From NCBI GenBank assembly GCA_963793295.1, contig CAWBZX010000024.1, forward strand, positions 186,001-250,000: a DNA stretch of 64,000 nucleotides, given 5' to 3'. Shown piece after piece: positions 1 to 12,300 of this stretch. The stretch comes from JAHDHW01 sp963793295. Its GTDB lineage: Bacteria > Bacteroidota > Bacteroidia > Chitinophagales > Saprospiraceae. The notes beneath the pieces are model-generated. The model had not been told where the DNA came from, searched no databases, and saw only the letters and a list, made by a program, of their open reading frames with translations. Numbering within the stretch: the stretch's first letter is position 1; every line of letters begins with the position of its first letter. The translations under genes were made by a program, and so were the position numbers.

Positions 1-276
1 GTTTACACAGAAGATCAAAATAAATCCTGATATTCCATATTGTGGCCGCTCTAAAAATGCACCCGCCTGAATCGCATCGGTCATACCAAGTGGTCGAATA
101 GGATCCTGAAGATTGACATCACTCGGAGGTTGTAATTGACTGTTTTTACCATCATTGGTGCCATCGGTGACGATGATGGTCAAACCGTTGTCAGTCGGTG
201 AAAATTGAGCTAAAAGTAAATGGGGGAGAAAACTGCTGATTAAAATTAAAATTAGATTTCTCATTGGTTTTTTCAT
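1..276 (-). CDS. N-terminal part of an exported protein of unknown function (cut by window edge)
   Basis: An open frame runs from an ATG at 276 to the window edge with no stop, giving 92 residues. The N-terminus is a clean Sec signal peptide: basic start (MKKPMRN), hydrophobic core and a likely cleavage after LLLAQ. The mature part seen is short and polar (TDGTNDGKNSQLQPPSDVN) and no domain is recognisable in it. A second in-frame ATG at 264 could also be the start. It lies 256 bp beyond the end of the kinase-like gene on the same strand, so it may or may not belong to that operon. Function cannot be judged from this fragment. Confidence 0.6.
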   Translation of the reverse strand, partial: MKKPMRNLILILISSFLPHLLLAQFSPTDNGLTIIVTDGTNDGKNSQLQPPSDVNLQDPIRPLGMTDAIQAGAFLERPQYGISGFILIFCVN

Positions 277-532
277 TATTTGAAAAGTAAACGGTAGAAA
301 TTGGCTTTGAATTATATTGTTGCCATAATTTTTTAAAATATTGAGACACAATACATTGTATTTGATAATTCAAATCAAAGCTAATAATATTAGGGGATTC
401 AAAAGGTAGGGGAGTTTCGAATAATGTAGTTACAAAAACAGTACCTTGAATTCCAATTGAATAATTCCTCTTTTTCTGATATTGAAAAATTATAAAAGCC
501 ATTAAAAACTATGAACTGGCCATCATTTGAAA

Positions 533-775
533 TTAAAAGACTTGCTTTTTTGTGGGATTTGTTTTGGCACCTTCAAATTCTAACATAGCTCTGGCGACAT
601 AATTACTATGAAGAGTGCTATTAAAAGGGCCAGGAACTACTCCATTGTCTAATGATTTTTGAAATGTGGTATCAGTCCAATTATTAATTAAATCACCTTC
701 TTTTTTTAATTTTTTAACCTGCTCTTGTACAGCTATGAATCGCTCGATCGTATGTTCAATAGCTACGTCATCCAA
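533..775 (-). pseudogene. Probable out-of-frame C-terminal tail of the kinase-like protein
   Basis: An 80-codon frame that could begin at TTG (775) overlaps the end of the upstream kinase-like gene by 13 bp. No ATG serves it. Extending the frame upstream past the TTG reads NDPEHLDDVAIEHTIERF, which joins smoothly to RGILEEIP of the upstream gene if one base were restored around 785-800. The helical, charged character continues across the join. The simplest reading is that this is the displaced C-terminus of the 763-2619 gene, through a real frameshift, a sequencing error or a programmed slip. The alternative is a small translationally coupled gene starting at TTG. Confidence 0.55.
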
Positions 776-2619
776 ATGTTCGGGATCATTGGGATTTCCT
801 CTAGAATTCCACGCAATGTATCTGGCTCCATAGCAATTATTTTTTCAGCTGTTTCCGCATCAACCTGCTGTTGTTTATAAACCAGTCTACCGTCTTCACC
901 TCGTTCAAATTGTTCTACTAAGGTATTATTTGTCTCGGCTACTGGTGAAAAATTGGTAGATCGTGGAAGAGGGTGAGATTGATCCTGATCGATGGTAATT
1001 ACTTCTCCAGTCTCTTTATTGATAAAAATATTTCCAAGATGCCGGTCCAATTGCCCATTGATAGCATCCATTATTTGAAGGTCTGCAAGGTCCTTTTGTG
1101 TTTTTGCTTTTGAAAAACTAAAAATGGTATGTTCCTGAATTTTCTTTCCTTGTTCATCAACTCCATTCTTCATAGCCTGCGTTGCATTCGCTACTTCCGC
1201 AGTAATTCCAATGGTTGTGCCATCAGAGTCAGTTGAAAACACTTCGGGTGCAATAAGATTTGATCCAAAAGCTTTTGCAACTCTATAAGATGCAACCTGT
1301 CTGGCTATTAAGTTGGGATCCTCTTTTTCCTTTATCTTATCTCCTTTTGAAGCGAAACCAATATTAGCCGTGGCATCATTTCCTAAATCACCTGGCGTTA
1401 CAGCTTTTTTTGCATAACCTTTATTGGTGTTTGAGTCTTCTATAGTTCCTTTTGTAGTTGCAATAAAAACTTCGCTTGCTGTATCAGTATTAAATTTTTC
1501 AAGTGATCTGGCTAATTTATTTGATTCAGGAATTATACCTCTGATATTTTCCAATTCCTTACTAATATTACCATCATTCAGAGTCAATATCTGATCGGTT
1601 AAATCTTTTACGGCTTTTCGTTTATTTGGATCTTGTGACCTATTTTCTAAATATTTGCTATTCGCTGTTCCAAGCTGATGCCCCGTTTCAAGTAGTTTTT
1701 TATGATACTCTCTAAAAAGGGCATCACTATCGCCTTCTTTTTTTAGCCTTTTTGCATACTCATTTTTGGTTTTGTGATAATTTTCAAGCGATTTAACCAT
1801 CGCTTTGTATTCTTTACTTCGTATGAGTCCTCCAGGTGTTTTTTGTTTAAATGCCTCTACACTTATGACAGGCTCAATTTTTTTAGCTGGTTTGTTTTCA
1901 TCATTTACAATAGATAAACGATTAAGAGTATTAAGCTCCAGCAATTGATCTTGCTCGTCCGTATCATCATTTTCTATGAAGCCTTTTGGTTGAATGATGA
2001 TTTCATCTGGTAGGTCGTCTTCGTCATCCCTTTGTTTTTGTTGGGGAAGATCTGCCTGTTCGGTTATGGAAAAAGTTAATCCAACTGTATCATTTTGCAA
2101 GTTTTTTCTTTCCACTTTAGAAACCTGAAACTGTTTGCCCTGTTCATTTTGACGGTTGAAATCATTCACGACCTGTCTTACCAGTTGTTCCGCATTTTGT
2201 TCATTATTTCTTTCCGTGTCAATTATGATTGTGGGAGGCAGGCTGTTATCTGTTGGTAATATGTCTTGATCTTTACTTTTAGAAATTTGCTCCAGATCGC
2301 TTAAAATATTATCGCTAGCATCCTGCCCGAAATTACTATCAAGTGTGATAAACATTTTAGGGCCATCATTATCTTTCCAGGAGATAGAATTGTAACTTTT
2401 ATCAGGTGATTCTAAAGTTAAAATGTTTTTGCTGACATTTCCTTTAATACTGTCAGACAGATTTTTTGGGAGTAAATTTTTAAGCATTCCCCTGCTTATT
2501 TTTACGAGTGGTTTTCTGCGTTTTAGCAGGTTGGGAGCAGAAGGGTTTCTGGTCAGAGTTGCTGTGTTGCCTGATTTCTTTTTATTAATTCCTCCAGTGG
2601 AGTTACTTCTTTTTCGCAT
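763..2619 (-). CDS. PI3/4-kinase-like (HipA/PI4K-fold) protein, candidate Tc cargo or effector
   Basis: This 618-residue protein has no signal peptide. Residues 1-55 are basic (RKRSNS, LLKRRKPLVK) and residues 60-300 are low-complexity, acidic and Gln/Asn-rich. A kinase-like domain occupies about 415-600: a strand with NIGFASKGD, then ARQVASYRVAKAFGSN, then the catalytic loop DRHLGN at 525-530, then the metal-binding IDQD at 543-546. The DRHxGN...IDxD pair is the signature of PI3/PI4-kinase and HipA-like folds. ATG at 2619 is the only good start. The last residues (PMIPNIWMT) look out of frame, see the tail at 533-775. It is the third gene after the TcA-like translocator, 88 bp behind the basic repeat protein. 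Delivery as cargo is inference from context; phosphorylation of lipid or protein is not established. Confidence 0.6.
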   Translation of the reverse strand: MRKRSNSTGGINKKKSGNTATLTRNPSAPNLLKRRKPLVKISRGMLKNLLPKNLSDSIKGNVSKNILTLESPDKSYNSISWKDNDGPKMFITLDSNFGQDASDNILSDLEQISKSKDQDILPTDNSLPPTIIIDTERNNEQNAEQLVRQVVNDFNRQNEQGKQFQVSKVERKNLQNDTVGLTFSITEQADLPQQKQRDDEDDLPDEIIIQPKGFIENDDTDEQDQLLELNTLNRLSIVNDENKPAKKIEPVISVEAFKQKTPGGLIRSKEYKAMVKSLENYHKTKNEYAKRLKKEGDSDALFREYHKKLLETGHQLGTANSKYLENRSQDPNKRKAVKDLTDQILTLNDGNISKELENIRGIIPESNKLARSLEKFNTDTASEVFIATTKGTIEDSNTNKGYAKKAVTPGDLGNDATANIGFASKGDKIKEKEDPNLIARQVASYRVAKAFGSNLIAPEVFSTDSDGTTIGITAEVANATQAMKNGVDEQGKKIQEHTIFSFSKAKTQKDLADLQIMDAINGQLDRHLGNIFINKETGEVITIDQDQSHPLPRSTNFSPVAETNNTLVEQFERGEDGRLVYKQQQVDAETAEKIIAMEPDTLRGILEEIPMIPNIWMT

Positions 2620-2707
2620 AATATTTTAAATATTAGAATTTAACCAATGTACGGTAATTAGGTGTTGACGAAATATTTTTAAGCTTAATCTGTGCTATTA
2701 ATTTTCA

Positions 2708-3334
2708 TTAAATCGTATTCCTTCTCTGTCTTACGTTTCCTTTTGGCGGAGTATTACTTTTCCTTAGCAAAGCAGAAAAATGAGCAGCTTTTGCCGCGTC
2801 TTTTCTACTCATCTGCGGATCTTGTAAAAATTGATTCAATTTTTTTGCAGCGGCGTCTTCTGCAGCCTTGGCAGCTTCTTTTCTATTGATGGTTCCATCA
2901 ATGTTTTCAATATTAAATCCTTTCTTCGCCCCAGCTTTTATGGCTACTTCTTTTGCAAATTCACTTCTGTCTTTTCCGTCCGGAATATTTAATTTTGAGA
3001 TAGCCAACTCAGCAGCTTGTTGTGCTTCTTTGCGGCTGACTTTTCCTGGTGTTTTAAGCGTGATGCCCAAATCTGTCACTGCTTTTGCAGCAACAGATTG
3101 TGCGGCTTCGGTTGCTAATTTAGTATCAATTTTTCCATCTTTTGTAATATTAAAACCATGCTGAGCTGCTCCTGCAATGGCAGCAGCTTCAGCGGCTTTT
3201 TGTGTATCGGAAGCTTCCTTTTTTTTCTTGGCGGCGGCAATCTTCCTTGTTTTTATTGCATTTTTAGCTTTTCGAAATCTATTCCCTTTCTTCTTCTTGC
3301 TGGATCTACCACCTTTACCTTTTTTAATGGCCAT
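2708..3334 (-). CDS. Highly basic Ala/Lys repeat protein of unknown function
   Basis: The protein has 208 residues and no signal peptide or membrane segment. The first 45 residues are packed with Lys and Arg (KKGKGGRSSKKKKGNRFRK), resembling nucleic-acid-binding tails or a eukaryotic nuclear/nucleolar localisation signal. The rest consists of imperfect helical repeats of about 25-50 residues built on RKxAxxAA: TKLATEAAQSVAAKA, SRKEAQQAAELAISK, NRKEAAKAAEDAAAKK, SRKDAAKAAHFSALL. A GFNI...DGxI element precedes two of them. It sits 41 bp after the TcA-like gene and 88 bp before the kinase-like gene on the same strand, so co-transcription is likely. It could be a DNA-binding structural protein, a cargo protein or an adaptor; the sequence alone does not decide. 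Confidence 0.6.
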   Translation of the reverse strand: MAIKKGKGGRSSKKKKGNRFRKAKNAIKTRKIAAAKKKKEASDTQKAAEAAAIAGAAQHGFNITKDGKIDTKLATEAAQSVAAKAVTDLGITLKTPGKVSRKEAQQAAELAISKLNIPDGKDRSEFAKEVAIKAGAKKGFNIENIDGTINRKEAAKAAEDAAAKKLNQFLQDPQMSRKDAAKAAHFSALLRKSNTPPKGNVRQRRNTI

Positions 3335-3375
3335 TTTAAATAATTTTAAAATTCAGAAAATGAAAATTTACTAGA

Positions 3376-6300
3376 TCAATTCACTTTAGCTTTGTAGCTA
3401 ACTACTAAGTTGACATTTTTCAAATTCTGTTTGTTGCCCTTAAGTTTAAAGGTCAATTGCGTTCCTCTGTTGCTGATACTCAAGCTATCGGTTTCGAGGA
3501 ATTTTCCATCTTTTAAAACCATTTTGTCGTCATTATTCAAAACCATACTGACCTTTCCAGCATCGATCAAATCAAATTTGGTAAAGATGCCAGCAATTCG
3601 ACTACTTGCCATATCCGGGAAATGGCCACGCTGGAAAGTCAAAGTAATTTCATCACTTTCAACATCTTCTAAAAATGCATTCCATTCATTCGCAAAATCA
3701 AAGTTGAAATCGAAGAACCTAACGGTTTGATATGGTTTTAAAGCACCCTTCACACTGTTGGCGAAAACTTCTCCACCTTGCAACGCTGTGTATTTGATAT
3801 TGATAACGGCATCCACCATTCGGCTAAAATGTAGACCTCCTTTTTTACCATTCAACTCCAATCGCCACGTTGAAACTGCTCCAGTCCCTTCAAATGGCAG
3901 GTAATGGTCATCGTCGAATCTCAATTCAAACAGGCCATTATTTGTTTCATATTCATCGATGTGTGATAATGCCACTTGTTGGTTTGCTTTCCAGTTGTTG
4001 CGGATCGAAAGTGGTTGAGTCCCTTTCGGATTGAGTAAATATTTCACCGCTTTTGAATCAGGCTCGATGATCGTTTTATTGTTTAATTGCGTTAAAGTAG
4101 CATTGACTGTTTTATCATCGATAGTATCAAAACTTATTGAAATCGTTTTAATCTGTCGACAGTAATGTCCCTGGAAATCGTAATCAAACATGGCTTCAGA
4201 AAGACTAAATTCACAAACTCCTTTGTTTTTGAGTTGCAAAAATGCCATTGGATCTAGTTCCAGCAAAGAAATGGATTTTGAAATTTCAAAACGACGCTTA
4301 TCCGTTTCGATAAAAGCTTGTTCCATTCTGTCCAAATCGTGACCTAAACTATCGCCTGCAAGCAATCCTTTTCGCTGACTGTCCCAATACATAGCGTTGA
4401 TGAAATGAACATCACTTTCTTTTGCACCACGTTCAAACTGGAATGACTTTTCAGCATATTTTGCCATGTCATAAGCCAGCTTGTAGGTTTGATAATAAAG
4501 TCCCGAAAGCTTGCTGCTCATCCATTGATAAAGCTGTTGATTGCTAAATTTTTGCTTCATAAAATTAGAAATAGACTCATTATGTTCAATTTCTTTTTCA
4601 TGCAAAGCAATTTCGTACTGAGCGACTTGATATTGTATTTTTGATCCTGCTATTTGAGCGTCAATTTGTTTAATATCACTTTCAGCCATCATCAATTGCA
4701 AATCCCAATCTTCTTTCATTCGTTCCTGCTGAGCGTACATTCCGAGCACTTCTCCGGTGACACTCAATCCTTCTCCCAGTGATTCCGCAACCTCAGCAGC
4801 AGTGCTGATCGACTGGCCAATATTGGAACCTCCAATTTTGGTTCCCATGATAAATGGCCCGATCAAAGCATCGGGAGCAGCTCCTGCGAAACTTGAAACT
4901 ATTTTTAAAACGGATGAAGCAAAATGCGCTGCTGAAGCTGAAATCATTAACGCTACTTGAGCTTCTTCAGTAGGAAGCATTCCCGCTGAAATGGTGGCTT
5001 CCCAATACTTTTTACGATCTTCTGCGTTTTTGTGACTTTCCTCTAAGGATTTGATATTTTCGGCTGCTTCTTCTAACTGAGCTTCTCTGACTTTGGTCAT
5101 CATTGAAAGTAAAACACCTTCTTGCTTGTTTTGCATTCTACTCAACTCTTCAGCATCTTTCTTTTCTAAAGCACTCAACAATTCACCGCCAAACTGATTT
5201 AGTTTTTGAACCAATTCTTTAGCTTTGTACATCATAAAATTGAAACGGTAGTGTGGAACTGCGACATTTCTGGCAGCTAATGCCTGGCTCAAACTAGCTC
5301 CTGAACCAACAGCCTGAACTAATGCCATCGGATCGATTGGAGGTTCGAATAATGGCAATGCTTGTTTGATTCCTAAAATATTCAAGCTATGCCTGATTTT
5401 GTAAAGGCGATCTTCAACGCGGTTCCAATAATCAAGGAATAATGAATTTTCAGGAATGTAGAAATAATGACTTTTCACGCTGTTGTGAATTGTTCCTTCT
5501 ACAATTTCAGACATTTTTGGTAATGCTTTTATTGCCCCAGTTACTTCCTCCTCAGCAATGTCTTTAAATTCAAGAGAGTGCTCATCAATGTTCGAATAAT
5601 AGGTGTCTTCAGAAAGCAACCTGGTACCAAGATTTTCTGGCTGTTCGCCTAGCAAATCGTAAGCAAGCACATAAAGCATTCGTGCTTCATTGATGCTTTC
5701 CCGGGTATATTGCCTGAAAAGCATATCTCCCCAGTCTAATAAATTGTCGATGTAACTCATGACAATGGAGCGACTGTAAGCCTGGTTGCGCAGGCGTGCA
5801 ATGGCATGTGGATCGAATGGATCATCTCGGAAAACTTTGATTTGAGCATCAAAGTCCGGAATCCTTTTAGTCATGAGACCTGAGAATGGCATAAATTTCC
5901 AAAGATTTTTAATCGCTGTAGGATCAAAAACGTATTCGTACCATTCTTTGGCTTCTTCAAATTTTTGCGCATTATTTAATGATTGTGCAATTAAGAATGG
6001 AGCATGGAAAAATATTTCCCAATAATAATTGCCATTGGCTCCAAAGAAATCCAATTGCTTGGATTGTTCTAGATCTGGAGCGCTGTCGATGTGGCTTTTC
6101 TTGTAAGAAATTGCATATTGCCCCGGGGCTCCTTCATTTTCAATTTCAAAATAGGGCATCTCATCTAAATCCTGTGTGTTCAAACTCAAAAGCTGATTTA
6201 TTCCTCCGGAAAACAACTTACCGCTAAGTTGTGGGATTGTTGTTGTAGTCAGTCTGATTATATCGTAATGGAGGAGTTTTTTGCCGAAAAAACCTGATGA

Positions 6301-9300
6301 TGGTACCACTTTCGGTACTTTTGGTTTACATAAGAATGTACCGCCTTTAGCTTCAAAAATAAACCAATCCGGTTCGCTGAAAGTAAAGTTGGTTTTGTTT
6401 TGAATACCAAACTGCGATGGAAATAAGTCAAATCTTCCAATATGCCGCTCTCTAATACTATTGATTGTGTCACTTAATTTTGTAATTATCACATCACTTT
6501 TCTTGACAAGGTCAGTAGCTATTTTATCCAAGTCCTTTAGAATAGTTGCCGCAGAATTGTTGGTAGAAATCGCAGAATTTATTCGTTGAATAAAGGTTGA
6601 TAATTTATCAGCCGTAGAAGCCTGGGTGATAAATTTTAGGGATTCCGAATCCTTGTTTTCCAGCTTGTTTTCCAACTGCTTGCGATAAGATTCAATAACA
6701 GTATTAAAAGTCGCAATGGTATCATCCTTCTTTTCAAAGATATTCCAGAAAATTGAAACTATCGGACTTGCGTAAGTATACCTGTTCAGGTTATTTGTTT
6801 GAGCATTGTAGTTATCGAGGATAGTTTGATTTCTTGTTCCTTTTTTATTTTCATCAACCAGAATGCCTTTTAACGCTATGACTGCGTCCGTGATATCAGG
6901 AAATGGTTTGTTTTCCAGTTCTGATTTTACATTTCGTGTCAACGAAGACAACTCATTACTCATTTTTTGTAGTTTCTCCAGGTCTTTTTCTTTTGTAGGA
7001 GAAGTATTGAAAAAATTGTTTACGGCTACAATTTTACCTCTTAATTGTGTTACGCTGTTATTAAAATTAGTATCCGTTAATTTAGGTGTCAGTGCATCAA
7101 TATGATCCAAAGCGAGTTTCATTGCATCGTTGAAATTCCTTTTGACAGGTTTTTCCTTTGCAAGCTCACTTAAAATAATAGTCAACGAATCATCTAAAGT
7201 TTTTAAAGCATTGGCTTCACCTAGGATATCGTTGAGTGTTGTGTTTGTTCCTTCGAAAAGTTGTTGAACACTTGTATTTTTGTACTTATCAAAACTTATA
7301 CTCAAGGTATTTACATAACTCCTTTCCCATGCTAAAATGAGGTAAATTTTGTAATCATTCCTAAGTTCAGCTTCTTCAAAAGTCAAATCAGGATTTATCT
7401 TTCCTGAAAGCAAAACAGTATCCTTCGGAGTGGTATAGGTAACGCCTACAAATTCATCACCATTTTCAAAATAATCAACAACATGTAATTTGTTGAAAAA
7501 TTTGTCCATGTTAAAGGTGAGATTTCCTTTGATTGGCTTCGGATAACCTTCTAGTGGTTTTAAAGTTTGAATAGCAGTGCCTTCCATGGTGTAACACTCG
7601 TACTGACCTTTTCTCAAAACGTATAAAACCTTGTTTTCATCCTCAAAAACTGCATCAACAGGATTCAGCCTGCGCATGTTATGCGTTAAAATCCGAATAA
7701 ATGGATTCCAGAAAGAATGGATATCCAAATGGTTAAGGATAATATTAAATGTGTTTCCTGTGCCTTTTCTGAAAAAGTTATAGCCACCTTTTTTATCAAT
7801 AATACACATGATACCATCCAGATAAAATGTTGCAGCAACACCATTTTTATATTCTGCTAAAATATAATTGTCCGGAACAAGGGCTTTTGGAAAGAAGAAT
7901 GGTAATTGGTTTTCCGGTTTTATGTCTAGTGTAATAAATAAGCTTTCGATCGAAACTGCTTTGCCTTTATTGACAACACATTGTCCATCTTTGAAAAAAT
8001 ATCTAGTGCCATCAACATTGGCTGCTGCGTCAATTCCAGCTTTGAAGTTGGTCGGTAAATTTGTATAAACTTCACCAATCGTTTTTACATCTCCTGTTGG
8101 ATTTTCAGCTGATGATTGTAAAACATATTTTCCTGAAAACGCAACGACATTTTTGTTTTCGAAAAATGCTGCATCAATAGTATAGTCGAGATCAATACCC
8201 ATTTTCAGATTTTGAGGATTGATCCATTGTTTGTTGTGGTTATAAAAGGAATATTTAATATTTGCCTTTTGAGTTACTTTTCGGTCAGAGGTATCAAAAG
8301 TAGCTTTACTGCTGCTGCCCACTGCGACAGCATTGGCGTCTTCCACTGCTTCGATTTCAATCCAGAACAGCATGATCCTGCCAAATGCGCGAACCGGAAA
8401 GACCCGCGTTGAGTTGACATCAATGTTGACCTTTTCCCAATTGTTCCAATGGATACTTCCAGACTTGTAAAAGATAGCAGTTCGGTAATAATATTGAATG
8501 GGGTCAGTTCGCGTGTGGCCAAATAATATCAAAACTTCATCTTCATCATCTTTGTAAACGTTTGAGCCCGTTATTTTCAAGTTTCCAACGGTTGCAAATT
8601 CATCGATGTAATCATTATAGCATTTTTCAACTAATCCTTTGTTGAGCTCACCTTGAAGAAGTGCTTCTTCCAAAGCTTTGAAAGCTGGCGTTTTTGTATC
8701 CCGAAGTTCTGGCCGAATATAATTTTCTGGGTAAAGAAAAACTTTTCGATTAGCTTCCCAAACGCGGTAATTTTTCATCCATTTCCACCATCCTTTTAGT
8801 TCATCGCGTTTATCTTCTGTTAGTTTCCCAACTTCTTCAAGATTGACAAAATACCTGTGGAAATAGAGTTGCATGGCAGCAATGGCTTCTTTGATTTTTG
8901 AGGTCTGTGCAGAGCTGCCCATTTCTACATCGATCAATAAATTTTCGTACAAATCACGGATGTTTTCAATTTCCGGATTGATAGACATAACGTAAGGAAC
9001 CAATGCATCTCGTTTGATCAGATTAAGCTCATCATGCATTTGTTTGGAAAGCGTTTCCCAATCTTTTTGGCTGTTTTTCAAACCCAAAAACAGATACAAA
9101 TTATCCGCGGCTTTATCCAATTCTTTTGATTGGAACATGTTTTTCCAGATCAGATCATAAAAACTGGAAGGAGAAGCTTCGGCCTTATTAGTAAGGTCAA
9201 AAATAGCAGCCATTTTTAAAATCAACTCAATATCAAAACTTACTTCAAAATCATTATCAGGTTTGAAAAAAGCATTTTTGCGTTTCAGCCATTTCACTTC

Positions 9301-12300
9301 TTCGACATCCCATTCGAAAATCTCTGAGAGTATTTCGTAGGGTTCTTTTTTATACCCTTGTTGCTCATCCAAAAGATCATTCAAAGAATAATCTCCGCCA
9401 CCGCTTTCATTCTGCAGTTTTTTGTAATGACTAATGACCTTGAGATCGCTCAATAAGAAATCAGCCCAATCACTCCATCGGTGAACAAACTTTTGTGGAT
9501 AAATGCGGTCAATCGCTGTAAAATTAAGGTCAGAATACCTTACATATTCATCACCTTTTATCAGATAAGTTCTTCCTTCAAATACAAAACCTCCGTTAAT
9601 TGATTCTTCATAGTTGATAGGCAAATTGCTCCAATTGTCTTTTATGGATTTAGGATAACCCTCATCGATAAATTCGTTGTCAAAATTGCTGTATCTAATA
9701 AAATGAGCCCCTTTGAAAATATAAGTTTTGCCATTTGGAGCAAGGAAAGTTGCATCAATCGGAATTTCTGAATCGCTAAATGGATTGTTGGAATTTCCAA
9801 GGAAAACACCAAGCGGTATTTTAGCGGCATCACTGTTAGATCGATAAAAAGATTTGTTTTTAAATAGATAAACATTATCATCAATTCCTTGAAAGGCAGC
9901 ATCGATGTCGTATTGAAATTCATCCGTTGTGATGCTGAGGTTTTCAGCTTTCAAATTGTTTGTGATAGCTTTAGGATAACCTTCATCGACATAATCGTAA
10001 TCGGTTCCTGTATATCGGAAATACTGATCTCCTGAAAACAGGAAAGTATGTTCTCCGCTTACAAAAGCAGCATCAACTTCATTAAAATATTCGATATTGT
10101 TGTTGACGACTCCGAAGAATTTGTTGTCAAATTCTTCATTCACACTTTGAGAAACGACGTGAATGTTATTGTTTTCGAAGATGAAAATGTTTCTGCTGTT
10201 TGCAATTACAGCATCGATTATTGTGTTGCTTTCAGAATTGGCTAGCTTTTTCAGACGTTCTTCGAAGCTGTCGGGCAAGTTTTTGAAACCTTCTTCATTT
10301 CGAAGGTCCTCAACGATCATTTTCGGGTAATTCTCATCTATGAATCTATAATCACCATTGGAATACCTGACGTATTGGTCACCAGAAAATAAATAAGTTG
10401 TTTCACCATTCAGTACAAAAGCAGCATCGATTTTATTATTGAGAACGATATTGTTGTCAACAATCCCCCAATGCGATTTGATTTCCTGAATTGGGCTGAA
10501 ATCACCGTTTTCATATGAAACAAAAGCTTCTTCGGAAAAGAAATAAGTTTTATTATCAATTCCTTTGAAAGCTGTTTTTATCATTGTAAAATCACTTTCG
10601 TTGGAAGGAAATCCTTTGAAAGCCGTTTTTATCTTTGTAGAATCATTTTCGGTGGATGGATTTTTTCTCCAAATTCTCTCCAGCGGTCGTGGATAGGTCC
10701 AAACTCCTTCGGCTTGATCGTATTGAATGAAACTGTCTTCATTGATCAAAAACATATTGTCTTCTTCAAAAAGCACAGCGTTCACATTCAAAAATCCTTC
10801 TTCCATGTAAATTGCAGGGAAATTCCACCAGTTCAGATCAGCCATTTGAGCTGTGCTGTCTGGCTTAGAGTAATCATCGGACGAGTAACAAACGTATCGG
10901 AAAATGCCTTTGTCATTTGGCTTTTCAAATAAATAGGTTTTTTCATCTTTTATAAATGCTAAGTGAACATTCGCGAGTCCACCCCAATGTTCGCTTATCG
11001 ATTTTGGGTTTTCATCTACAAATTTAGGAAGGACATTTTTGGCGCCTTTTTCAGGAGTATAACAAACAAACTGATCATCGGAAAACAGATAAGTTTTTCC
11101 ATCCATTCCGACAAACACAGCGTCAATTTTATTATTAATGTAAATATTGTTTTTAACGCGTCCCCATTCTTCATTTATCGGATATGCTTTGTCGAGAGAA
11201 ACATTGTAACAAAGATTTCCTTTAAAAAGATAAGAATTGATATCGGTGCCATCTAAAACCGCGTCCAAATCAGGTTTAAATTCGTCCGGAACTTCCCGAA
11301 AAAGGGTAGGAGCGGTATTTTCTGATGAAAGGCTGATGCCTTCGAGATTACTATATTTGCTCCAGCCATTTTGATTATTGATGAATACGTTTCCATTTTC
11401 AATAAATGCACTAAAAATATTCTGATCTAAGATATTTGGATACTCTTCATAAATTTCTTCAGAAACAACAAGAGAATAGGTGTCTTTAAAAAGGTAAACA
11501 TTTCGACGGTCTGCGAAGGCCGCATCCACGCCTTTATCCATTCTGGTTTTCAGGTTTTTAAATCGTGGTTCCTCTTTTAATGAAGGTTCGGTCATTTTTG
11601 GATAACCTTCATCGACAAAGTCATAAGCATTTCCGGTATATCGGAAAAACTGATTACCTGAGAACAGATAAGTATGTTTTTCATATTGCTCAGTTTCCTG
11701 GCCTTCAATGACTGTAATTATTTGAGAATCAACAACTAAGGCAGCGTCAACTTTTTTACTCTTTTCAATATTATTAGCCACTTTTCCCCAATAGGTATTG
11801 ATCACCTTTGGATATCGATCGTCAATTTTATTGAAGTTTTGATCAGAATATCTGATGTATTTTTTATCTGAGAAAAGGTAAGATTTTCCATCTTTACCTG
11901 TAAAAGCTGCATCAACGGATTTGAAAGGAATGCTGTCCCAGTTTTCTTTTAGATTTTTAGGTTCTGACCACCAACGATGTTTGTTGTCGTAAGCGATAAA
12001 TTTACTTCCTTTGAAGAGGTAAGTTTTTCCATTTAAATCATTAAAGATTGCGTCCGGTTCATTGAAATCTGTTTCCGTTAAGTTGAAATGGATCGCCCAC
12101 CAGTTATCGTCTGGCGACATTGGATAACCTTCGTCGTGATTGCTGTAATCTTTGTTTGAATAACGGACATATTTGTTTTCTCCTTCGCCAACTTTTCCAA
12201 AAAGATATGTTTTTCCATCAAGGACAAATGCCGCATCAACGGTTTGTAAACCGCCCCAATTAGAGGAAATTGTCTTGGGATAACCTTCATCTACTTTTGC

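Noticed and set aside
191..502. A 103-residue minus-strand frame between the kinase-like gene and the exported fragment
   Set aside because: Its C-terminal third overlaps the well-formed signal peptide at 1-276 in another frame, it has no domain, and composition there looks like a shadow of that gene. The first 70 residues could still be coding but nothing supports it.
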